Below, piece by piece: positions 9,032-18,049 of a DNA stretch of 64,000 nt. The position numbers and the translations under genes were made by a program. Source of the DNA: Actinacidiphila paucisporea (GTDB lineage Bacteria; Actinomycetota; Actinomycetes; Streptomycetales; Streptomycetaceae); NCBI RefSeq assembly GCF_900142575.1, contig NZ_FRBI01000027.1:1-64000 (forward strand), written 5' to 3'. Within the stretch, counting starts at the first letter, position 1. Each line of letters begins with the position of its first letter. The notes under the pieces are model-generated. The model did not search any database. It saw only the letters and a program-made list of their open reading frames with translations, and had not been told where the DNA came from.

Positions 9032-9083
9032 GGAGCCGCCTTCGGGATTCGAACCCGAGACCTACGCATTACGAGACCGTGAG
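9032..9083 (-). repeat. tRNA-Thr(CGU) 3' half / att site, copy 1
   Basis: Read on the minus strand, this is the anticodon loop (CTCGTAA), 3' anticodon stem, variable loop, T arm (GGGTTCGAATCCC) and acceptor 3' strand of tRNA-Thr(CGU). The 5' half is missing. At 21654 and 35238 the same 44 bp recur, and identity with copy 3 extends a few bases further to GACCGTGAG. A tRNA 3' half whose identity ends in the anticodon loop is the usual product of tyrosine-integrase insertion, so this is read as an attR-type junction. Confidence 0.8.
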
Positions 9084-9094
9084 TAATCGTGCTG

Positions 9095-9214
9095 CGTGGT
9101 GCCGGACGGTGCCGCCTGGTGCTGTTCTGCCTGATCAGAGCACGTGCAACAGGTCGACCTGCGCTGCCTCGTGCTACGTCGTCCAAAAGCGTCCGGCCAC
9201 CGAGCGGCCACCGG
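9095..9214. repeat. att right-arm region, copy 1
   Basis: This stretch contains GGTGCCGCC, TTCTGCCTGATCAG and GTCCAAAAGCGTCCGG in order, followed by two CGGCCACCG repeats (9194-9202, 9205-9214). The same ordered blocks, more or less diverged, lie right of the att copies at 21654 and 35238 and again near 58435 and 61700. It is non-coding and probably part of the original element attachment region. Confidence 0.55.
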
Positions 9215-9409
9215 TGACACCAGAGGTTTCCCTTGTCTGGGTTGGCAGTATCAAACAACCTCCACCGATCGGCCGTCGATGTCCTTGCCGCGATTGCCAG
9301 CCTGATCCGCCGCGACCATCACGCATCCCACTTGAGTGATCCACTACCAGTGTCCGCGAATGTGGGTCTGCACCTTCAGCTCCCCCCTCGCTGTCAGTAG
9401 CATCGGGCC

Positions 9410-10021
9410 ATGGAATACGACCCGTCTCGTGTGGAGCGGACGGTAGCTGCTTGGGAGCGCATCGAGGAGTGGCTGCGGGTGTACGCGCCACGTTCGTACG
9501 CGATGCTGCCCGGTCCCGCTCATCCGGGTGAGGTCGAAGCGGCGGAGGCCGCGGTGGGGGAACTGCCGCCGGAACTGACGGCGTTGTGGGCAGCCCGGGG
9601 CGGCGGTCGTGGCAGTGGCCCGGAACGCCTCAGGATCCTCAGGGGCTACGACGTGTTCCCGCCTAGAGATGCGGTTCGGTGTCATCGTTGGGCGCTGTCG
9701 CCCATCCTCGAAGCGGAGGAGATGGGGACGCCTCCGTGGGTTCCCACGTGCGCTACGGACACAGGCGAGCCGCATCTGTGGAATTTCATCGACACACCCA
9801 CCGGTCGACTGGGGTGGAACGTCCACGGCGGCGAATTCACCGAGCCGGAGGAATCGGGGGAGACGTTCGCCGAGTGGATCGAGAGCGTCGCTGACGAACT
9901 CCACGGGGGGCCGGGCTGGGGGGTTCTGCTACCCGGGGTCGCTGACGGCTGGCTGTCGTGGCGGGACACCCGGGTCCCGGACCGGATTCCGTCGAACTGG
10001 CGGCCGTTGCAACCGGAGTAG
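9410..10021 (+). CDS. SMI1/KNR4-family protein (candidate immunity protein)
   Basis: This 203-residue protein shows the SMI1/KNR4 pattern: an N-terminal helix with WERIEEWL, then PGPAHPGEVEAAEAAVGELPPELTALW, then an LRGYDVFPPRDAV-type strand and a late VADGWLSWRDTRVPDRIP. Bacterial members commonly act as immunity proteins that bind and block nuclease or other polymorphic toxins. It is convergent with the large secreted protein ending at 10094, which carries a NucA/NucB-like end. Pairing with that toxin is inferred only from neighbourhood. ATG 9410 follows AGCATCGGGCC, a weak ribosome binding site. Confidence 0.8.
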   Translation: MEYDPSRVERTVAAWERIEEWLRVYAPRSYAMLPGPAHPGEVEAAEAAVGELPPELTALWAARGGGRGSGPERLRILRGYDVFPPRDAVRCHRWALSPILEAEEMGTPPWVPTCATDTGEPHLWNFIDTPTGRLGWNVHGGEFTEPEESGETFAEWIESVADELHGGPGWGVLLPGVADGWLSWRDTRVPDRIPSNWRPLQPE

Positions 10022-10093
10022 GCAGGGTGTCCGGGGACGTTCACCTGAAACGACGGTGGACCGCCGGTCTGGCCGGCAGCCCACCGCGGTTTG

Positions 10094-13000
10094 TCACGGG
10101 TGCAGGGTCATTGTGCACGTGAGGGATCGGCCGACCGGAGTGCAGCCGGAGGTGATCCCGGTGTCGAGGAGATAGGCGTCCCCGTTCAGTAGCCGCATGT
10201 TCGATCTGAAGCCACCGAACTGGCTCATCGAGCCGCTGTTCTGGCTTCCGGCAATCGCCGACCGGCCGCATACTTCCGACCACTGGGGCGCGTACCCGCC
10301 GATGTTGTAGAGGTGAACGGTCCCGTTCACGTCTTTTGCATACGTCTGCAGGCACTCGCTACCAGACGACACCGGATTCAGCCCGCCCAATGAGGCGGGC
10401 ATGCCTCCGCTGTTGTAGGAGGCGTTGAAAGAGAACTCGTCACAGTTCAGTGCGTCGCCCGGGCCACTCAGAACCGCGGGGTCGCCGTTGGCGGCGGCCC
10501 ACCCACCTTCGTCGCAGATCACGTCCCTGTTCTGGTCGTCGCGGCCACCGGGCAGGTAGTACAGCGGTGTGGCTAGGACTCCCGGGTGCGGCGGCAGTTC
10601 GGTCTGGACGAGCCAAGCGTGTGCGGCGGCCTGCGGGTACTTGGCCGCGTTGAAGGTGTAGGTCGGGGCGTAGTTGACGAAGACGCACCCGCCGGAGGTG
10701 GTGATGACGGTGTCGCAGCGGACTTCGTCGAGTCTGGTCGGGTTGTCCAGGCTCCACTGGTAGCCGGTCAGGACGGTGGGATAGCCCGGCGCATCGATGA
10801 TGTCCGCGGTGAGTTGGAAGTCCGGCTTGAGGAAGAGCGCCCCACCCGCTGTTGAGTTGTCCCACTTGTACTCGGTGGTGAGGGTGGCGACGTGGGTGTC
10901 GCCGGGTATCCAGGACGGTTGGCCGTCCCACGAGGCGGAGGAGTCTTCCGGTGTGCAGGAAGGCCCACACAAGTGCCGGTCCATGTTCATGTTGACCATG
11001 GCAATCTCACCGGTCCAGTTCTCCGGGGTGATGGTGAGGATCTCGTGGAAGGTGTCGGTGCCGTCCAGCAGTAGCTCACGGTGGAAATAGAAGGTCACCA
11101 ACCCCTGTGTCTCTCCGTCCAGGCGCAGGTAAGCGGGCACGGTGCGGTGGTCGCACTCCCTGAGCCGGGTGGCTTCCGGGGTGGCGTCCTCGGTGTGGCA
11201 CCAGTCGTCGGTGTCCAGCGGGGCGACGCGGTCCGCGGCGGAGCGGTCAGGAGCTGTCGCGAGTGCCGGGCCCATGCACGCCTGGGCGCCGTTCTTGACC
11301 AGACCGCAGGACGGCTTCGCGGCAGCCTTTGCGGCGGCTGGTGCGAGGTTGGTGCCGGAGGTGTTCAGCGGAGGTACGACGTGGCTGTTGGGCTGCTGTG
11401 CCTTCTGATCGGGATTGGGGCTGTTGGCATCGGCGTTGGGGAGCGTGAGGTCGATCGCCGGGCCGTCGGGCACACCGAAGTCGCCGGGCAGGAAGGCGAC
11501 GGCATCGTAGGCGACGTCGTCGTCCCCGCTTCCGGTGACGACCGTGTTGGACAGGCTCACCTGCGGTGTCTTGTCGTTGAAGCGGTAGGCTCCGAGGACG
11601 ACCCAGTGGTTGTTCGAGTGGGTGCCCTGGTTGAGCGTGCGCTTGACGGTGCCGAAGGCGGTCTCGATCTGGTAAACGGCCTGCTTGGTCTGCGCCCCGG
11701 TGTCGGGGACGTGCACGAGGACCTCGGCCTGCTTCTGGGCCACGGGACCGTTCATCGACCAGGTTCCCAGGACGGTCATACGGCCGCCGTCACCGCCGAG
11801 CGCGATCTTGTCACGGGCGTGGGCGTACCAGAAGTGGCCCTGGTAGCCGCCGCCGATCTGGTGGAGGTCGCCCTTGGCTTCGTACTGGCCAGAGGAGTCG
11901 GGGTAGAAGGTGAACTGGAATGTCCCAGAGGATGCGGCGTTGCCGCAGGTCTGGCTCCAGGTGGGTGTTCCGTTGGGGACGGAGTGGACGACGATCGCGC
12001 CCGCTGGGGGTGCGGCACAGTCGGCTTCGCCGTACTGGAGGCGGTAGCCGCGGCCGGGTTCGGTGCGCAGGGTCTGGTACTTGATGTACTCGTGGCCGCA
12101 GTAGTCGGCGCAGTCGGGCTTCCAGACGGTGTTCGCCTCATGCCACCAGTGGAGTTCGTCGCAGCCTTCGATGTGGTCGGTCTCGCACGGGGGCGGGTCG
12201 GAGACGTCGCAGTCGTTGGACTCGTTGCAGAAGGTCTCCAGCGGGGGCTTGATCTGGCTGCGGTCCTCGACACTGATCCACCAGGCGGGCTGGAAGCCGG
12301 CGGAAGAGAAGCCGCTCTCACCGGGCCAGTCCTGGCGACCGGACGTTGCGTAGGAGTGCCCGGTGTCGATGGACCAGGCGGCCCAGCCCATCACCTTCTC
12401 CTCGTAGGGCCAGTCCTGGGGGTGTGCGGCGTCGTGGTTGGCGTTCGAGTCCAGGCTGGTGTCCATGAACGCCTTGCGGCTGGCCGGGTAGATGGGGTTG
12501 GCCGGGTTGTTGTACCAGCCCAGCCCCCACGGGCCGTTCGGTCCGCCGGGGCCGGAGCCGGGCGGGTTGTAGCCGAGGTTGTAGTTCCACACCGCTGTGA
12601 ACCAGTTCTCCGGCTTGGAGGCATCGTCGTTGTTGACGGTGACGGCCTGGCCGGCGGTGTGCACCTCGTTCCACTTGTCGGCGAGGATCCGCAGCGATGC
12701 GGCCACGTTGACGGTGTAGTCCAGCGCGACGGCTTTCTGCAGGGCAGGCGACAGACTGGTCTCGCCGGTCTTCTCATGCCCCGCCAGGCGCATGCCGTCG
12801 GTGACCTGGCCGACGCCGTAGCCGCAGTCGGAGTGCTCCCAGTCGATCTTCCAGTAGTCAGACGGGGCGGTTCCGGTGTGACCGTAGAAACCGGCCACCG
12901 ACGCCAGAGGGTTGCCCATCTGGCCCGGTATCGCGCCAGATTCGGCCTGCCACAGATTCGACTCCTGAGCGAGGATGCCCAGTTCGACCTGCGCGGGAAT

Positions 13001-14533
13001 CTGACCGCCGCCGATCAGGCCAGGCTTGGCGAACAGAGCCTGCGGGCTGATCGTGCCCAGTCCCGCCTGGGAGCGCCAGCCGCCCTGGGTAACCCAGCCC
13101 GAGGTCAGGTTGCCGCGGACGGCCATGTCGACGGCCCACTCGACCTGGTTGGGCGTGGGCTGCAGCGCCTGCGCGTTGACATCGTTGCGCGGCACCGAGC
13201 AGTAGCGGTCGGTGTCCACGGGGTTGTGGTCGTCGCTGACGGCCGCCGCGATCTTCCGCGCCTGTGCGCTGGTCTGGGTGGCGGCCTTGGACGCGCCCGC
13301 GAGTGCGGGCGACGCAGCTGAGCCGGGGGCCGCGTCAGCTGCGGCGACGCTCTGCGTGGTCGTCTTGCCCGTTGTCGTGGCGGTGGCGGTCAGTGTCAGG
13401 GCACCGTCGCCGGTGGTCCCCGTCTGCTGCGGGGCCTGGCCGGGGGCGGGCTCAGCCTTGGCGGTGGCCTGGCCTGCGTCGGCGATGTTGGCGAGGCCGG
13501 CCTGCACGCCCGGCGTCAGCACCGGGTCTACCGCGAGCCGTCCCAGGCTGGACAGTTGGGTGTCGGCGCCCGCGTCGACCTGGGTGATTCCGGTCCTCGC
13601 GGTCTTGACGACGCCCTTGGGATGCCCGGCTAGGAAGACCCGGTCGGTGCCGGCCTGCTGCAATGACAGGTCCGTCAGCTTCCCTGTGGCCACGGTGGCG
13701 AGCCGTCCTGACCGCCACACCTTGGCGTGCGCGGTGCTGTCACCCTTGCGGTCCAGGAAGGCGTACGTGTCCTTCCCTGCCTTGTCCTTGCCCGCCGGGT
13801 GGATGTCGTACGGAGCGCTGTCCGCTGTGGCAAGCGTCGTGCTCTTGCCGGTCCGGCCGATGTGCACCAGGTGGTGGCCCAGGGCCGCCACGGTGCCGTC
13901 GGCCACGGGTATCGCCGAGGTCACCTGGCCGCTCGCGGCGGTGTCGGCGACCGTGGCGCCCGAGGTGTCCACCGTCACCAGGTGCGTCTTGTCGTCGCGG
14001 TATGCGGTGAACGCGGCCGTGTGCGTGTCCGGGTTGCAAGACGGGTCGAAGTACACCAGCGACGCGGTGAACGGCAGCTTGGTGACGGTGCCCTTGTCCA
14101 GGTCGATGATCGCGGTGAACGCGCCGCCCAGCATGAGGTCTTCGTGGTTGGTGAACGTCCGGGGCGCGTAGGCGACGGCAGCGTGCGAGGGGTCGATCAC
14201 GCAACTGTTCCCGATCCAGGTGTCCGCCGGCAGCCCCGGCTCGGACAGCACCGCGGCGGTGCGCCACGCGTAGGCGTCCCGGCTGTCGGCGACCAACACG
14301 TGCAGGCCGTCGCTGTCGGCAGCCGCGGTCACCGCACGGTCCGGCGAGGACCGCCACCCTTTGCCGAGCGTCTTGTCAGGGTCTGCCACCGCACCAGCGG
14401 CCGGCCGGCTCTTCGCGGTATCGGTGCCTCCCGGGTGGGGGCGAGCAGCCGCCGGTGGCGCCTGCAGTAACCCCACGAGCGCTGCGGTGACGGCGAGCGC
14501 CGCCACCGCGGCTCTTCTCCGAATAGACGTCAA
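10094..14533 (-). CDS. Large secreted protein with lysozyme-like domain and NucA/NucB-type nuclease end
   Basis: From TTG 14533, preceded by AGAGGAG six bases upstream, the protein has 1479 residues. A signal peptide (RRRAAVAALAVTAALVGLL, cut after an AxA near residue 28) is followed by a beta-propeller-like N-terminal region. A transglycosylase-like segment lies near residue 515 (VELGILAQESNLWQ). Cysteine-rich repeats and a golvesin-type beta domain (about 865-1010) come next. The end has NRDVICDEGG near 1335 and NCDEFSFNASY near 1365, matching the CDE-F/Y-P/S-F pattern of secreted NucA/NucB DNases. It is probably an exported toxin that reaches a target cell's wall and cuts nucleic acid. Catalysis is inferred. 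Confidence 0.75.
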   Translation of the reverse strand: MTSIRRRAAVAALAVTAALVGLLQAPPAAARPHPGGTDTAKSRPAAGAVADPDKTLGKGWRSSPDRAVTAAADSDGLHVLVADSRDAYAWRTAAVLSEPGLPADTWIGNSCVIDPSHAAVAYAPRTFTNHEDLMLGGAFTAIIDLDKGTVTKLPFTASLVYFDPSCNPDTHTAAFTAYRDDKTHLVTVDTSGATVADTAASGQVTSAIPVADGTVAALGHHLVHIGRTGKSTTLATADSAPYDIHPAGKDKAGKDTYAFLDRKGDSTAHAKVWRSGRLATVATGKLTDLSLQQAGTDRVFLAGHPKGVVKTARTGITQVDAGADTQLSSLGRLAVDPVLTPGVQAGLANIADAGQATAKAEPAPGQAPQQTGTTGDGALTLTATATTTGKTTTQSVAAADAAPGSAASPALAGASKAATQTSAQARKIAAAVSDDHNPVDTDRYCSVPRNDVNAQALQPTPNQVEWAVDMAVRGNLTSGWVTQGGWRSQAGLGTISPQALFAKPGLIGGGQIPAQVELGILAQESNLWQAESGAIPGQMGNPLASVAGFYGHTGTAPSDYWKIDWEHSDCGYGVGQVTDGMRLAGHEKTGETSLSPALQKAVALDYTVNVAASLRILADKWNEVHTAGQAVTVNNDDASKPENWFTAVWNYNLGYNPPGSGPGGPNGPWGLGWYNNPANPIYPASRKAFMDTSLDSNANHDAAHPQDWPYEEKVMGWAAWSIDTGHSYATSGRQDWPGESGFSSAGFQPAWWISVEDRSQIKPPLETFCNESNDCDVSDPPPCETDHIEGCDELHWWHEANTVWKPDCADYCGHEYIKYQTLRTEPGRGYRLQYGEADCAAPPAGAIVVHSVPNGTPTWSQTCGNAASSGTFQFTFYPDSSGQYEAKGDLHQIGGGYQGHFWYAHARDKIALGGDGGRMTVLGTWSMNGPVAQKQAEVLVHVPDTGAQTKQAVYQIETAFGTVKRTLNQGTHSNNHWVVLGAYRFNDKTPQVSLSNTVVTGSGDDDVAYDAVAFLPGDFGVPDGPAIDLTLPNADANSPNPDQKAQQPNSHVVPPLNTSGTNLAPAAAKAAAKPSCGLVKNGAQACMGPALATAPDRSAADRVAPLDTDDWCHTEDATPEATRLRECDHRTVPAYLRLDGETQGLVTFYFHRELLLDGTDTFHEILTITPENWTGEIAMVNMNMDRHLCGPSCTPEDSSASWDGQPSWIPGDTHVATLTTEYKWDNSTAGGALFLKPDFQLTADIIDAPGYPTVLTGYQWSLDNPTRLDEVRCDTVITTSGGCVFVNYAPTYTFNAAKYPQAAAHAWLVQTELPPHPGVLATPLYYLPGGRDDQNRDVICDEGGWAAANGDPAVLSGPGDALNCDEFSFNASYNSGGMPASLGGLNPVSSGSECLQTYAKDVNGTVHLYNIGGYAPQWSEVCGRSAIAGSQNSGSMSQFGGFRSNMRLLNGDAYLLDTGITSGCTPVGRSLTCTMTLHP

Positions 14534-15785
14534 CTGCTTCTCCTCTGCTTCGAATAGGCGGCTGCGTGCCCGCGCGCGCAGCACACTTCTCGTTCCGCCC
14601 ACCGAGGGTGGTGGGCGGAACTTGTAGAAACTGTTCCCACCTGAGGCCGAGCACGTGCGGAGGCACAACACCTCGTCCCTCGCCAGGCAACCGCAGTGGA
14701 AGGCGACCGCATCACCAAAGGCGCTGCGCCCCTCCTGCTGAGGCACACGAGCGGTAGCTATGAGGAGGCCAATTGCGGATACTCGGAGTGACACCACCAG
14801 CCCAGGGCTGCGTAAGGCCACGGAAACCGGTTCACCCCGCCTCCTCATGCCATCCCGCCCTAGTCGCACCCCGCCCTATCCATGCCCGGGAGAAGATTTA
14901 CACCACCATCTGTACGACTAACCCTGCACAGGAGCACCGTCTCGCGCAGGCTGTCGTTTTTTACTTCTGCTTGACTAAGTTGATCTAATCAAGCATCACA
15001 AAGGTGCTGAAAAATTGCCTTATGCCCGACTTGTATGCGTGTCGAAAATAGGGCACTTCCTTGGCTGGGACTGACTCGTTGACAGCCGCGCAGGAACTCT
15101 CGTAGCAGAAACTGATCAGGAGTGCATGCATCGGTCGAGCGAGCGAGTCAAAATCTTCGCAATTCGGCGAGCCCGGTCATGCCGAGCTGGTTGGGACCAC
15201 GATCGGCCGCATCCTGGGGCTCATTGATAGTGGCGCCTGAGCCAGGGGTGTCGGTGCCCCTATCTCACCGACACCGAGCGGAACTGAGCTGTGGCACCAG
15301 CGGCAACTCCGCGAACCAGCTCCGCTTCGTCCGTGGCACCAGTTTCGCCGGGGACGACTCGCAATCCGTACCAGATGGGCTGGAGAACGTGGCTCCACGC
15401 TGCACAGCTTCGCGATCAAGTGGCCCACCTGGCCATCCGCGCGAACATCGCGGTCGGTCTCCGCGGGATGTCCGTCAAATCCTTCCACCGCCCGCTCGAC
15501 ATCCTGGACCTCACCTGATCAGCAATCATCCAAGATCACGAGACTTTGCAACAACCCTGTCAAGAGCTCGGCGAGGTTGACGGGCACCCAGGTCCTCCTG
15601 AAATTTCGAAACGCCCCATTGGCTCGAAAATTTTCGTAAACCGGACCGCCAGACACTCTTCGGCCAAATCACGCCTCCAGCGACGTCTAAAAACTGACCC
15701 CACTCAAGGCGCTCTTGACTCCTTGGAGCTCCTTGGTCCACACTCTCACGTCGGAATCAGTTGCCCGTTTAAAGGGGGGGGTAGC
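14534..15785. other. Intergenic region without recognised gene
   Basis: About 1.25 kb between divergent genes. Short overlapping frames on both strands lack ribosome binding sites and protein-like composition. Around 14940-15010 the base composition drops clearly (TTGACTAAGTTGATCTAATC and similar), as expected for a promoter-bearing region of foreign DNA. A stretch near 15400-15518 reads HLAIRANIAVGLRGMSVKSF and could be a decayed gene end. GGGGGGG before 15786 serves the next gene. Confidence 0.5.
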
Positions 15786-16250
15786 ATGCGAAGTCACATA
15801 AAGGGAATCCTTGCTTCCGGGGCCGTGGTGGCGCTGGCGACCATAGGTGGTGTCAATCCGGCCCACGCCACTACGAACGGCACCTACACCAGTTGCGCCC
15901 ACTACGATGAGACACTGTGCGTGTTCTACAACTCAGGCCTCGCCGGTTCTCATATCGGAATCTTCGGCACGGTGAATTACAGTCTCATCCCGTGGACGTG
16001 CCCGTCCGATGGTTGCCGCGCGTACAACTTCATCACTTCGGGGGCTGGGTACAGCCAGCCCGTCAAAAACAATGCGGGCTCCGTGTACAACGAGAACCCC
16101 GGATCGACGTACTACGTCTTCTACAACAGCAATCAGCAGGGCCCGGACGACTATTGGGCACCTGAGGGCTTGGGCACGTGGTACGGAAATTTGAATGTCA
16201 CCTACAACGAGAACGCCTCGCAGCAGTGCACGCAATGCGGCCCGACGTGA
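15786..16250 (+). CDS. Secreted peptidase inhibitor I36-type protein
   Basis: This 154-residue secreted protein has a signal peptide (MRSHIKGILASGAVVALATI, cleavage after AHA near residue 28). The mature part shows two beta-gamma-crystallin-like or I36 repeats: LCVFYNSGLAGSHIGIFG and a second YYVFYNSNQQG, with paired cysteines (C36/C43, C74/C79, and CTQC at the end). I36 is the Streptomyces metalloprotease inhibitor (SMPI) family. GGGGGGGTAGC precedes the ATG. A terminator hairpin follows the stop, so it is a single transcription unit. The target protease is not known. Confidence 0.8.
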   Translation: MRSHIKGILASGAVVALATIGGVNPAHATTNGTYTSCAHYDETLCVFYNSGLAGSHIGIFGTVNYSLIPWTCPSDGCRAYNFITSGAGYSQPVKNNAGSVYNENPGSTYYVFYNSNQQGPDDYWAPEGLGTWYGNLNVTYNENASQQCTQCGPT

Positions 16251-16287
16251 CGGCCGCCCAGCAGTAGACAAGGCACTGTCATGGCCG

Positions 16288-16339
16288 GAGTCGGACTCTC
16301 GGGAATTACGACAGATTCCTATTCTCGAGAGTCCGGCTC
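16288..16339 (+). terminator. Terminator after the I36-type gene
   Basis: GAGTCGGACTCTCGGGAAT at 16288-16306 pairs with ATTCTCGAGAGTCCGGCTC at 16321-16339 with two mismatches. It is a 19-bp stem placed 38 bases after the inhibitor stop and before the lipoprotein gene. It lacks a long T tract, as is common in Streptomyces. Confidence 0.75.
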
Positions 16340-16382
16340 CTCGCTGCTGTTGAACCGTTCGAATTCTTGTGAAAGAGATCTG

Positions 16383-17324
16383 ATGCCCCAGACGAGCACC
16401 ACTTTCCGCATCGTCCTGCGGAGTGCTCTGGCCCTCATCTGTGCAACGGCCGCAGCCGGATGCGGTGGCAGTTGGCCGCCGTCGACGACGTCCTCGAAGC
16501 CCGTACTGACGGTGGCCCAGCCCGCACCCTCACACATACCGACCCTGACGACGACATCGGGACTGTCGCTGCCGATCGAGGCCTACCTGGTTCCACCGGA
16601 AAACTACACGCAGATGCTGCGAGCGGACGCCGAGCTGGTGCGCCAGTGCATGGCGCGCTACGGCTTCGAGTACACGCCACCGGACTTCTCCGGCCCGGAG
16701 TCCTCGTTGAGCCCGACGAACATGAGTCGCCGGTACGGCGTGGCCGACCTCTCCTCGGTCGGCACGTACGGCTATCACAAGCCGCAGACGAAGACGACGA
16801 GGAAGCCCGCCGCCTCGCGCCCCATGAGCGAAAGCGCGCGGCTGGTGTTCCTCGGTGACAGCCCCGGGTCCGGGTTCGAGCACAAGAGCCAGGTCTACCA
16901 GGGTCGGAACGTTCCCAAGGGCGGCTGCTCCGGTGAGGCGCAACGGAAGCTCGGCGCAGGCCTGAACGAGCGTTTGGCCGAGGACATCAACGACGCCAGT
17001 TACCAGCAGTCCCTCGCCAACCCGACCGTGCTCGCCTCCTTCACCAAGTGGTCCGCCTGCATGAAGCAAAGCGGCTACTCGCTGTCCACACCCGCTCAGG
17101 CACCTGGCTTCACGCTGCCGGAAGCGCCGACAGCTGCGGAGATCCAGCAGGCCAAGGCGGATGTCACCTGCAAAACGCGGACCAACATTGTCGGTGTCTG
17201 GTTCACTGTCGAGTCCGCGATACAGCAAGGGCTGATCGCGCGGAACGAGGAAGCACTCACCGACCTGAAAGTCGCGGAGCAGTCAACTCTCAAGAAGGCA
17301 GGACAGGTCCTCCAGAAGACCTGA
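16383..17324 (+). CDS. Lipoprotein of unknown function
   Basis: This 313-residue protein has a lipoprotein signal (SALALICATAAAGC, lipid-carrying Cys27). A serine/threonine-rich linker precedes a mainly helical domain, with two cysteine-containing patches (VRQCMARYGFEYT near residue 85 and KWSACMKQSGYSL near 225). That paired 'C-M-x-x-x-G-[FY]' pattern is frequent in actinomycete lipoproteins encoded beside MacAB-like exporters. It is the likely first gene of a five-gene operon. The start is ATG 16383 with GAAAGAGA upstream. It may deliver or sense the exporter's substrate, but no function is proven. Confidence 0.75.
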   Translation: MPQTSTTFRIVLRSALALICATAAAGCGGSWPPSTTSSKPVLTVAQPAPSHIPTLTTTSGLSLPIEAYLVPPENYTQMLRADAELVRQCMARYGFEYTPPDFSGPESSLSPTNMSRRYGVADLSSVGTYGYHKPQTKTTRKPAASRPMSESARLVFLGDSPGSGFEHKSQVYQGRNVPKGGCSGEAQRKLGAGLNERLAEDINDASYQQSLANPTVLASFTKWSACMKQSGYSLSTPAQAPGFTLPEAPTAAEIQQAKADVTCKTRTNIVGVWFTVESAIQQGLIARNEEALTDLKVAEQSTLKKAGQVLQKT

Positions 17325-17387
17325 CACCCTCCTTCCGTGGACGTGCTCTGCCGGGTCCATCCCAACGAGGAAAGGCGATTGAACGTC

Positions 17388-17981
17388 ATGGCAACGAGAA
17401 CGCCGGCATGCTCACGGCGTGCGCGCATACAGCGGATTGCCTCGCACGCGGCAGTCGCACTCGCGGCGAGCGGAGTGCTGCTGGCCGGATGTTCGTCCGG
17501 GGGAAAGGACGACGCCCCGAAAGCTTCCGACACGAAGCACGCGAGTACATCGCAGGTATCGGGCGCATCGCAGGGCTCGGCCCCGTCGCAGGCGGCGCGC
17601 GCCGCTCAGGCGGAGGACGTGCAGCACACCCTTTCGCCCCAGTTGACTGCGAACGAGCAGAACTTCGGCTCCGGGACGAACTCCCCTTGCTCGACCTCCA
17701 GGTCTTCAATGTTCACCCCTGCGTGCCAGGTCGCCGCCGACGCCGTGGGGCAGGACGCAACTCAGGCGCTCAAGGTGATCTCCGGGAAGACCGGCTTTGC
17801 CACATTGCGCTCCACGGCGACGCGGTTGCAGAAAGCGGTCGACCAGTACAACGCCCTCGCGTGCTCCAAGGCACCGAGCAAGACCTCGGTACGGCACCAG
17901 TGCCTCGCTCCGGCCGCCGAGATCGCCCAAGGGGAGCCTGATCTACGCGAGGGCGTGAACATGGGGCTGTCCGGCCAGTAG
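17388..17981 (+). CDS. Small lipoprotein of unknown function
   Basis: This 197-residue protein has a classical lipobox (LLAGC, Cys35), a low-complexity S/A/Q linker, and a short C-terminal domain with four cysteines that could form disulfides (in NSPCSTS, TPACQVA, LACSKAP, HQCLAP). The start is ambiguous. AGGAAAGG fits a TTG at 17376 or the ATG at 17388, and ATG is preferred. It sits 63 bp after the larger lipoprotein and 68 bp before the membrane-fusion protein. Surface location is clear and the function is unknown. Confidence 0.7.
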   Translation: MATRTPACSRRARIQRIASHAAVALAASGVLLAGCSSGGKDDAPKASDTKHASTSQVSGASQGSAPSQAARAAQAEDVQHTLSPQLTANEQNFGSGTNSPCSTSRSSMFTPACQVAADAVGQDATQALKVISGKTGFATLRSTATRLQKAVDQYNALACSKAPSKTSVRHQCLAPAAEIAQGEPDLREGVNMGLSGQ

Positions 17982-18049
17982 CCGGCGTTACTCGTCGAGC
18001 GCGCCGCCGCCCCGCCACTCCGGCAACGACAGCCACGAAGGAAACGGCC

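Noticed and set aside
9032..9083. Functional tRNA-Thr gene
   Set aside because: The D arm, 5' acceptor strand and 5' anticodon strand are absent here and at the two other copies.
11081..13321. 746-residue plus-strand reading frame
   Set aside because: It is the shadow of the NucA/NucB-ended gene on the other strand. Its V/G/R-rich composition is that of an antisense frame and it has no family pattern.
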